Part shown: positions 1 to 5,251 of the stretch, in pieces
Numbering within the stretch: position 1 is the stretch's first letter
Layout of the letters: each line of letters begins with the position of its first letter
NCBI GenBank assembly: GCA_030614945.1
Contig: JAUXAH010000154.1
Span: 1 to 5,251, forward strand
DNA length: 5,251 nt
Source of the DNA: Phycisphaerae bacterium
GTDB lineage: Bacteria; Planctomycetota; Phycisphaerae; Sedimentisphaerales; SG8-4
Direction of reading: 5' to 3'
Made by a program: the position numbers and the translations under genes
The notes under the pieces: model-generated
What the model was told of the DNA's origin: nothing
Databases searched by the model: none
What the model saw: only the letters and a program-made list of their open reading frames with translations

Positions 1-855
1 ACCGCCGATTATCCAAAGCTCGAAGAATTAGTCGCCGCTCTGCAGGAATATTTTCAAGACAAGTATGTCGGCCTGTCACTGCCGAGTTTGCGCGTCGACC
101 GCCAGCTAAAACTACTTCCCAAATTGCTGACTTCGGTAAGAAAAAGCGGTCTGACAATTGCCGTTGAAGCGGCGAGCGAAAAATTAAGGCGGATTATCAA
201 CAAGCCCTTAAAAGACGAGGATTTGTTTGCCGCTGTGGAGGAGGCGTACCGGGCCGGATGGCAAAAATTAAAACTCTACTTTATGGTCGGTCTGCCCGGT
301 GAGACTCCGGAAGATGTAAAACAAATTGTGCAGTTATCATTTCAATTAGCCAAACTGCGAAAAGAAATAGACGGCAAAACAGCCAAAATCAACATTACCG
401 TAAGCTGGTTAGCGCCGAAGCCGCATACGCCGTTCGGATGGCTCGGACAAAAGCCAAAAGCATATTTCGAGCAGGCAAAACGGTTAATACTCGAAGAGAA
501 ACGAAAACTTCACGCAAAATTCCTCCAGTTTAAGTTCCACGATATAAATCGCAGCGTACTGGAATCGGCAATAGCGCGGGGTGACAGACGGCTATGCAAC
601 GTTATCGAGGAGGCCTGGCAAGACGGTGCAAGATTCGATTTGTGGGACGAATGCTTCAACTATGAAATCTGGCAAAAGGTCTTTGAAAAATTCGGTATGG
701 ATGTTGAAGTGCTCGCACAAAGGCAATTCGGCCCCGGCGAAATTCTGCCCTGGGAGCATCTCGGCGGGCCTGAGAAAAAGTATCTGCTTGAGCATTTAGA
801 TAAGGCAATGGAGGGAGTGAAAAACGAAAAACAACCTCCAAATATGTTTATTTAG
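1..855 (+). CDS. Radical SAM protein, TIGR03960-like (B12-binding type), C-terminal part
   Basis: The reading frame is open from base 1 to the TAG at 853-855, giving 284 residues; the true start lies left of the window, and the TTG at 88 is only an internal codon. Residues 1-150 look like the second half of a radical SAM barrel: a strand with AVEAASEKLRRIINKP (54-69) and then KLYFMVGLPGETPED (90-104), which in this superfamily contribute to SAM binding. SWLAPKPHTPFGW (135-147) and the closing FGPGEILPWEH (243-253) resemble the TIGR03960 group, whose members usually carry an N-terminal B12-binding domain. The CxxxCxxC iron-sulfur motif and any B12 domain would be upstream and cannot be seen. 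The biochemical role of this group is not settled; a link to RNA or translation has been suggested from gene neighbourhood only. The protein ends in NEKQPPNMFI without the cysteine-rich tail I recall in many relatives. The next gene is convergent, so this is the last gene of its transcript. Family confidence is good; the exact subfamily is from memory. Confidence 0.85.
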   Translation, partial: TADYPKLEELVAALQEYFQDKYVGLSLPSLRVDRQLKLLPKLLTSVRKSGLTIAVEAASEKLRRIINKPLKDEDLFAAVEEAYRAGWQKLKLYFMVGLPGETPEDVKQIVQLSFQLAKLRKEIDGKTAKINITVSWLAPKPHTPFGWLGQKPKAYFEQAKRLILEEKRKLHAKFLQFKFHDINRSVLESAIARGDRRLCNVIEEAWQDGARFDLWDECFNYEIWQKVFEKFGMDVEVLAQRQFGPGEILPWEHLGGPEKKYLLEHLDKAMEGVKNEKQPPNMFI

Positions 856-876
856 TTAGAAGCGAATCTACCGATT

Positions 877-1587
877 TTACGGTGTGGTTTTATATTTTGC
901 GTTTTTCCTCATTCCTGACGGCAGTGCCAGGCCGCCACGGCCTTTTGCCTCTCTGAAATCTACTATAATCTTAGTCGCTTGCTTTGGGTCATCCACCACG
1001 GTAAAAACATCCATATCTTCCGGGGAGATGTGATTGTGAACTTTTAGCATCTTTTCGGTCATCCACTTAATCAAGCCGTCCCAGTAGTCACTGCCCATCA
1101 AAATCACGGGGAAAAACGCCTGCTTTAATGTTTGAATCAACACCAGCGATTCGAAAAACTCATCCATAGTCCCATAACCGCCGGGGAAAACTATAAAACC
1201 GTGAGCGTATTTCAAGAACATCACCTTGCGGCAAAAGAAATACCTGAAATGCAGCGACAGATTCTGGTACTCGTTCGGAACCTGCTCCATCGGAAGTTCG
1301 ATATTGAGCCCGATGCTTCTACCGCCTGCCTCTGCAGCCCCTTTATTTGCGGCTTCCATAATTCCGCCGCCGCCGCCGGTTATTACGGCAAATCCGGCTT
1401 TTGTTACCTCAGATGCGGTCTCCCGGGCAAGTTTATAGTACGGCTGGCCCGGCTTTGCGCGGGATGAGCCGAAAAACGACACGGCAGGGCCTATGGAAGC
1501 AAGCTCCTCAAAGCCCTCGGTAAACTCAGCCATTACCCTGAATATCCGCCAGAGGTCTTGCACCGGACTTTCAATCATATCCATCAT
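877..1587 (-). CDS. LOG family protein (TIGR00730), nucleoside 5'-monophosphate phosphoribohydrolase-like
   Basis: This 236-residue protein has a Rossmann-like fold typical of the LOG/TIGR00730 family, once mislabelled lysine decarboxylase. Visible marks are FFGSSRAKPGQPYY (38-51), the glycine run GGGGGIMEAANKGA (71-84), FCRKVMFLKYA (118-128) and the signature PGGYGTMDE (135-143), whose Arg/Lys and Glu residues form the nucleotide site in characterised members. Those enzymes hydrolyse the N-glycosidic bond of nucleoside monophosphates to free the base and ribose 5-phosphate; plant and some bacterial homologues release cytokinins, while PpnN of E. coli acts on ordinary nucleotides. Which substrate applies here cannot be told. 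There is no signal peptide, so it is cytoplasmic. I chose the ATG at 1585-1587 because an AAGGAG lies 8 bases upstream; a second ATG follows directly and could also serve. Beyond the core is a basic C-terminal tail (about 211-236) ending KYKTTP. It follows nth after 84 bases and may be the last gene of the cluster. Confidence 0.93.
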   Translation of the reverse strand: MMDMIESPVQDLWRIFRVMAEFTEGFEELASIGPAVSFFGSSRAKPGQPYYKLARETASEVTKAGFAVITGGGGGIMEAANKGAAEAGGRSIGLNIELPMEQVPNEYQNLSLHFRYFFCRKVMFLKYAHGFIVFPGGYGTMDEFFESLVLIQTLKQAFFPVILMGSDYWDGLIKWMTEKMLKVHNHISPEDMDVFTVVDDPKQATKIIVDFREAKGRGGLALPSGMRKNAKYKTTP

Positions 1588-1595
1588 AAAAAACT

Positions 1596-1601
1596 CTCCT
1601 T
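1596..1601 (-). promoter_or_regulatory. Shine-Dalgarno site of the LOG-type gene
   Basis: Read on the minus strand, AAGGAG sits 8 bases before the ATG at 1587-1585, with a T-rich spacer. It supports the chosen start. It is the only strong ribosome binding site upstream of a gene start in this window; dsbD and nth lack one. Confidence 0.8.
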
Positions 1602-1606
1602 CAATA

Positions 1607-1665
1607 TCGTATCTCGTGGCTCGTCCCGCCCCTCGGAGGGGCGGGGCTCGTATTTCGCTTCACGA
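1607..1665. repeat. Intergenic element of short direct repeats around a palindrome
   Basis: In the gap between nth and the LOG-type gene, TCGTATCTCG (1607-1616) recurs as TCGTATTTCG (1648-1657), and GGCTCGT occurs at 1618-1624 and again at 1645-1651. TCGTG at 1614-1618 is inverted as CACGA at 1661-1665, so the unit could fold with an outer arm around the central GC-rich hairpin. This dense mixture of direct and inverted repeats resembles a dispersed REP-like intergenic element rather than simple leader sequence. Only one copy is visible here, so the repeat-family idea is inference; it could also be a transcript-stabilising or regulatory leader structure. Confidence 0.45.
1625..1645. repeat. 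Perfect 9-bp GC-rich hairpin
   Basis: CCCGCCCCT (1625-1633) pairs perfectly with AGGGGCGGG (1637-1645) around a three-base loop CGG. Eight of the nine pairs are G-C, far richer in GC than its surroundings. Neither strand has a T-run directly after the stem, so it is not a standard intrinsic terminator. On the minus strand it lies after the nth stop codon and ends 23 bases before the ribosome binding site of the LOG-type gene. It could protect the 3' end of the upstream message, attenuate read-through, or be the core of a repeat element. Confidence 0.8.
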
Positions 1666-1671
1666 TTCACT

Positions 1672-2361
1672 CTACCATAAAGCCGGGTTCTTTGCAGCAG
1701 GACAGAATTTGGAAATCGGGCAATTTTCACAGTCCGGCTTACGGGCGCGGCAATACTTCCGCCCATGAAAAATCAACAAGTGACTGAACGTCGTCCAGTT
1801 GCTCTCTGGCACTATTTCGGCCAAATCAAATTCCAACTTTACCGCATCGCTGTTTTCGGAAAGCACCAGCCGCCGGGACAGCCGAATAACGTGAGTATCA
1901 CAGGCTATCGCCGGCTTGCCGAAAGCATTGCCCAACACAACGTTGGCCGTCTTTCTGCCCACGCCCTGAAGCTGCAAAAGCTCTTCCATTGTATCAGGGA
2001 CTTTGCCGCCGAACTGCTGTATTATCCCTGCACAGGCGCGGTTGATACTGATTGCCTTATTGTGATAGAAACCCGTGCTTTTTATGTCCGACTCAATCTC
2101 CTTTATATCAGCTCTTGCCCAATCCTCAGCCGATTTATATTTCTTGAACAACTCAGGAGTAACCATATTGACGCGCACGTCCGTGCATTGTGCCGACAAA
2201 ATCGTTGCAATCAGCAGCTCCAGCGGATTCTTAAACCTCAGTGCGGTTTTTGCCTGCGGGTATGCTTTGTTCAATATCGGCCAAATTTTTTTGACCCGCT
2301 CAGCCGCCTCGGCCTTGCTCACCTTAATCTTGTTTTTTTTTACTTTTGCTTTTTTTGGCAT
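1672..2361 (-). CDS. nth: Endonuclease III (DNA glycosylase/AP lyase)
   Basis: This 229-residue protein is a base-excision repair enzyme that removes oxidised pyrimidines from DNA and nicks the resulting abasic site. The family core is complete: LLIATILSAQCTD (49-61), the helix-hairpin-helix LQGVGRKTANVVL (131-143) with the catalytic lysine K137, and the catalytic aspartate D155 within CDTHVIRL (154-161). A [4Fe-4S] cluster site C-x6-C-x2-C-x5-C is intact at C204, C211, C214 and C220. Length is slightly above the E. coli enzyme (211), mainly through a lysine-rich N-terminal extension (residues 1-17) that may touch DNA. The ATG at 2361 lies only 5 bases after the dsbD stop and has no visible Shine-Dalgarno sequence, which suggests translational coupling to dsbD. 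The coding strand carries A7 and A9 runs within codons 2-10. A GTG at codon 14 is a weaker alternative start that would remove both runs. Confidence 0.96.
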   Translation of the reverse strand: MPKKAKVKKNKIKVSKAEAAERVKKIWPILNKAYPQAKTALRFKNPLELLIATILSAQCTDVRVNMVTPELFKKYKSAEDWARADIKEIESDIKSTGFYHNKAISINRACAGIIQQFGGKVPDTMEELLQLQGVGRKTANVVLGNAFGKPAIACDTHVIRLSRRLVLSENSDAVKLEFDLAEIVPESNWTTFSHLLIFHGRKYCRARKPDCENCPISKFCPAAKNPALW

Positions 2362-2366
2362 AGCTG

Positions 2367-4166
2367 CTATTTAGAAGGAAGTTTTTTCAAAAGTCCTTTC
2401 AGTTTTTTCGCAAAAAATATCTTATGGAATCTCAGCGGCTCCTTCTCGCCGGGTATATACAATATGCTTACCGGAACCCCCAGTTCTTCATACTTGTTTT
2501 TCAAAGCAATCGTCGCCGGATAATCGGCAAGTGTTGTATCGGCCTTAATTGCTAAAATACCTTTTTGCTCGATTAGCTTAGCGATGTCTTTGCGCCCATA
2601 AACCACTTTATCCACAACGTCGCAAATCGTACACCAATCCGCAGTAAACTTGATTAAGACAGGTCTTTTTTCAGCAATAGCCGCCTCTATCAAATTCGCG
2701 TCATATTCCTGCCAGTCAACAAGCTCCGGAGCAAAAAGGAACAACCAGGCCCCAATAACTAAAAGAACCGCGATACCCCGTACAACCAATTTACGGGATA
2801 GTTTAGTGCCGTATCCAACCCAACTGCTCCACATCCAAATACAAAAACTGAGCACAACTGCAAAATACAGCACACCAATTCTGCTGGTTGCCGGAATTCC
2901 CTTAATCATTTTCACCGCGATAATCAGGAGAACAAATCCAATGCCCTGCTTAAACAACTCCATCCATCTTCCCGCTTTAGGCAGGCGTTTCAATAAGCCG
3001 GGCATTGAAGTCAGTATTGCGTAAGGGACAGCCATACCGAGACCTATAACCATTATCGCAAAAGTTCCCAAGGGCAAGGGCTGCAACTGTGCCCAGGCAA
3101 AGGCCGCCGCTAAAATTGCAAAACTGCAGGGCGTACTCAATACGGCTGCCAGAAAACCCATTCCAACAGCTCCGGGATAGCCTTTGCCGGAGCCGGATTT
3201 GCCTGCAATTGAAGACGGTACGGTAATTGTAAAGACACCGAACATAAATAGTGCCAGCACTACCAGCAAAAGTGCCAAGCCTCCGGCGACAATTGGATTT
3301 CGTAAATGGTCTCCCCACTGGAGTACTGTTCCGTAGGAGACCCGCAAAATAATATTCGAGCCCGCAAGGCAGGCGAAGAACAGCAATATCCCAAGACAAA
3401 AGGCAAGACCCATTACAATGGATTGCTTTCTGCCTGCCTTTGCCTGCTCGACGATGCGCATCACGATAATAGGCAATACCGGCCAGACACAAGGCATAAT
3501 ATTGAGAGACAGGCCCGCCAAAAACGCCAAACCAAGAGCAAACCAGACAGAATAACTTGCCAATTGACTTGTCAATTCAGGCTCCCTCACCTGTGGCGCT
3601 TCTGTCAAATCCGGCAGAAAAAAATTCGGCTCACTCATCGGCACAGTAGAATCAATTCTTATCTCTGTCCTCAATTCGCCAAAATCCGGCACACGACATT
3701 GAATATCCGAACATACCGTCCCTTCGATACCGATTTTGGCGTTGACACTGGTTTTGCCAGTCTCAAATTCAGTCCGGGCAACACTAAATGGTAAAAACAC
3801 TGTGAACTTATCACTGAACACCTCAAGTTTTTTGTTTGAAACCTTGTCGAAATACAACTGTGGCTGGGGAAATATCGGCCTGGAGAAGCTTATGTAATCT
3901 TTCGCAGAAGGTTTGATTTTAAGATTCACAGCACCTGGAGCGGTTTTGGCCGATGCGTAAAAATGCCAGTCTTTTTTCAGCTCGAAATGAATCGCAAGCG
4001 CAGACTTACTTCCCGGCAGAACAGTCTCATACTGCTGCTCAACCGAGATAGTAACAACGTCGGTGGTGATTGTTGAACGTGGCTCGTCTGCGCTTTCACC
4101 CCGGACAGAGCCATTGACCGCGAAAATGCAAACTACCCACAATATCGCAGCAGATTTTTTCCGCAT
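2367..4166 (-). CDS. dsbD: Thiol:disulfide interchange protein DsbD
   Basis: This 599-residue inner-membrane protein carries electrons from cytoplasmic thioredoxin to periplasmic thiols, serving disulfide isomerases and often cytochrome c maturation. All three modules are present. Residues 1-23 form a signal peptide (RKK, then a hydrophobic stretch, with cleavage likely near VRG/ES). The periplasmic N-terminal domain (about 30-175) holds the redox pair C152 and C157 in VCSDIQC, spaced C-x4-C, one residue less than my recollection of E. coli. About eight membrane helices span 203-480, with C226 in NIMPCVWPVLPI and C347 in LSTPCSF as the conserved transmembrane pair. The C-terminal thioredoxin domain (about 485-599) has the active site WCTIC (C512, C515) and a likely cis-proline, P565. 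The ATG at 4166 is chosen because it directly precedes the signal peptide; no purine-rich ribosome site is visible before it. It starts 35 bases after ftsH ends, and nth follows 5 bases after its stop. A related ScsB-type reductase is the main alternative name. Confidence 0.93.
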   Translation of the reverse strand: MRKKSAAILWVVCIFAVNGSVRGESADEPRSTITTDVVTISVEQQYETVLPGSKSALAIHFELKKDWHFYASAKTAPGAVNLKIKPSAKDYISFSRPIFPQPQLYFDKVSNKKLEVFSDKFTVFLPFSVARTEFETGKTSVNAKIGIEGTVCSDIQCRVPDFGELRTEIRIDSTVPMSEPNFFLPDLTEAPQVREPELTSQLASYSVWFALGLAFLAGLSLNIMPCVWPVLPIIVMRIVEQAKAGRKQSIVMGLAFCLGILLFFACLAGSNIILRVSYGTVLQWGDHLRNPIVAGGLALLLVVLALFMFGVFTITVPSSIAGKSGSGKGYPGAVGMGFLAAVLSTPCSFAILAAAFAWAQLQPLPLGTFAIMVIGLGMAVPYAILTSMPGLLKRLPKAGRWMELFKQGIGFVLLIIAVKMIKGIPATSRIGVLYFAVVLSFCIWMWSSWVGYGTKLSRKLVVRGIAVLLVIGAWLFLFAPELVDWQEYDANLIEAAIAEKRPVLIKFTADWCTICDVVDKVVYGRKDIAKLIEQKGILAIKADTTLADYPATIALKNKYEELGVPVSILYIPGEKEPLRFHKIFFAKKLKGLLKKLPSK

Positions 4167-4201
4167 AAGACAATTCAGAGGTAATTGGAATAAAGAGAAT
4201 G

Positions 4202-5251
4202 TTAACTTTTCGACGGCTCTTGCTGCTCTTTTTGCTCGGGATTTGACTGCTCGTTTTTGGCTTGCTCGGCAGCCAGCAAATCGCTAACTGTAGGCTTGTC
4301 CAGCTCGCCGCCTTCCAGAATCAATTCGACATCATCAGCATCGAGAGTTTCGTATTTCAGCAGCGCCTTCGCTATTCTCTCGAGTTTATCCTTGTTTGAC
4401 TCTATCAACTCTTTTGCTTTTTTATATGCCTCGCTGGTAATTCTTTTTATTTCCTTATCGATTACTTCCGCTGTTCTTTCCGAATATTCCTTCTCGCCCG
4501 GCATCACATATATCATATCCTTAAGCCCCGCATCCGGCCCGTAACTAATCAGCCCAAGCTCATCACTCATACCCCAGGTCAAAATCATTTGCTTAGCGAT
4601 ATTGGTGGCCTGTTGAATATCCGATTGGGCGCCGCTGGATATATCATCGCAAAATATCTCTTCTGCGATTCGACCGCCGAAACACACCTGCAAAAGTGCC
4701 ATACAATATCTCTTTGTATAATGCAAACGGTCCTTTTCCGGCAGTGCAAAGGTCGCCCCGCCGTAAGGACCGCGAGGGATGATGCTGACTTTATGCAGAG
4801 GGTCGGCCTCCTCCAGCACAGATTGGATGAATGCATGCCCGGCCTCATGATAAGCCGTAATTTTTTTGTCATACTCATCGATGACCCTGCTTTTTCTCGC
4901 TCTTCCCCATCGCACCTTGTCACGTGCCTCTTCCAAGTCAGCCGTCTCGACGTAGTCTTTATCGGCCATAGTCGCCGCCAGGGCGGCTTCGTTAATAATA
5001 GCTGCCAGGTCGGCACCGGTAAACATAGGTGTCCCGCGCGCCAGTCTTCCCAGGTCGGCATCCGTGGCTAATTTCACTTTCTTGGCGTGAACCTTCAAAA
5101 TATCAACTCGGCCCTTCAAATCCGGCAGAGGTACAGTAATTTGCCTGTCGAATCTTCCAGGACGCGTCAATGCATGGTCTAAAATATCCGCCCGGTTCGT
5201 CGCCGCTATCACTATTACCTGGTCGTTCGTATCAAACCCGTCCATCTCAAC
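4202..5251 (-). CDS. ftsH: ATP-dependent zinc metalloprotease FtsH, C-terminal part
   Basis: The frame is open to the window edge; 349 residues are visible, about the last half of the protein, beginning VEMDGFDTND. FtsH is a membrane-anchored hexameric AAA+ protease that extracts and degrades misfolded membrane proteins and some regulators. Visible here (fragment numbering) are the AAA second region of homology (about 12-38) with arginine fingers R30 and R33 in LTRPGRFD, the AAA lid (about 41-115), and the M41 peptidase domain with the zinc site HEAGH (135-139) and third ligand D211 in SSGAQSDIQQAT. The membrane segments and the Walker A and B motifs lie beyond the right edge. After a helical region (about 255-310) comes a polar tail rich in Gln, Glu and Lys (about 328-349), variable in the family. 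It ends at the TAA at 4204-4202 and is followed after 35 bases by dsbD, probably in the same operon. All visible catalytic residues are intact. Confidence 0.97.
   Translation of the reverse strand, partial: VEMDGFDTNDQVIVIAATNRADILDHALTRPGRFDRQITVPLPDLKGRVDILKVHAKKVKLATDADLGRLARGTPMFTGADLAAIINEAALAATMADKDYVETADLEEARDKVRWGRARKSRVIDEYDKKITAYHEAGHAFIQSVLEEADPLHKVSIIPRGPYGGATFALPEKDRLHYTKRYCMALLQVCFGGRIAEEIFCDDISSGAQSDIQQATNIAKQMILTWGMSDELGLISYGPDAGLKDMIYVMPGEKEYSERTAEVIDKEIKRITSEAYKKAKELIESNKDKLERIAKALLKYETLDADDVELILEGGELDKPTVSDLLAAEQAKNEQSNPEQKEQQEPSKS

Noticed and set aside
857..898. Possible bidirectional terminator in the 21-base convergent gap: TAGA/TCTA, and ACCG/CGGT around ATTTTA.
   Set aside because: The stems are only four base pairs, and the T-rich stretch after the second is interrupted and lies inside the end of the LOG-type gene. 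This is too weak to call.
1625..1645. Reading the GC-rich hairpin as an intrinsic terminator.
   Set aside because: No T-run follows the stem on either strand, so the standard signature is missing.
1588..1671. A sigma-70 promoter for the LOG-type gene on the minus strand.
   Set aside because: TACGAT near 1611-1606 could pass as a -10 box, but the region 17 bases upstream is GC-rich hairpin with no TTGACA-like match.
1765..2523. A long plus-strand open frame (252 codons) opposite nth and the end of dsbD.
   Set aside because: It lies antisense to nth, whose catalytic and iron-sulfur motifs are intact; its translation shows no recognisable domain and spans the dsbD-nth junction, so it is a shadow frame.
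2977..3492. A 171-codon minus-strand open frame inside dsbD, in another phase.
   Set aside because: It overlaps the membrane domain of dsbD; its Arg/Cys-rich composition is typical of an out-of-frame reading and it has no start signal of its own.
3306..3794. A 162-codon plus-strand open frame opposite dsbD.
   Set aside because: It is antisense to the conserved dsbD coding region, with no domain-like content and no ribosome site that I can see.
4585..5071. Open frames of about 160 codons on both strands within ftsH.
   Set aside because: The ftsH frame contains HEAGH and the AAA second region of homology in full; the others are shadow frames.

Overview
The window is ordinary bacterial chromosome, almost fully coding, with five protein genes: one entering from the left on the plus strand and four in a row on the minus strand. 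No RNA gene, CRISPR array, insertion sequence or phage gene was seen, and no stretch over 100 bases lacks a gene. Base composition is fairly balanced and uniform. A Gram-negative bacterium is implied by the DsbD homologue, which needs a periplasm. Wording of the FtsH, LOG-type and radical SAM proteins resembles Planctomycetota (perhaps Phycisphaerae), but this is an impression from memory, not a search result.

Layout. 1-855 (+): the C-terminal 284 residues of a radical SAM protein resembling the B12-binding TIGR03960 group. It converges, across a 21-base gap, on the minus-strand cluster. Read in its own direction the cluster is: ftsH (5251-4202, the 5' part lies outside the window), dsbD (4166-2367), nth (2361-1672) and a LOG/TIGR00730 nucleotide phosphoribohydrolase-like gene (1587-877). 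Gaps are 35, 5 and 84 bases. The first three genes look like one transcription unit. The LOG-type gene may share it or may have a separate leader, because the 84-base gap holds a perfect GC-rich hairpin bracketed by short direct repeats.

How the genes fit together. FtsH (membrane proteolysis) and DsbD (electron transfer across the inner membrane to periplasmic thiols) both serve envelope protein quality. Nth repairs oxidised bases, and the LOG-type protein probably cleaves nucleoside monophosphates. A loose stress or housekeeping theme is possible, but nothing in the sequence proves a shared pathway. I found no convincing evidence of an undescribed system. The most notable non-gene signal is the 1607-1665 repeat/hairpin element; secondary points are the A-tracts at the start of nth and the absence of visible Shine-Dalgarno sequences for dsbD and nth.
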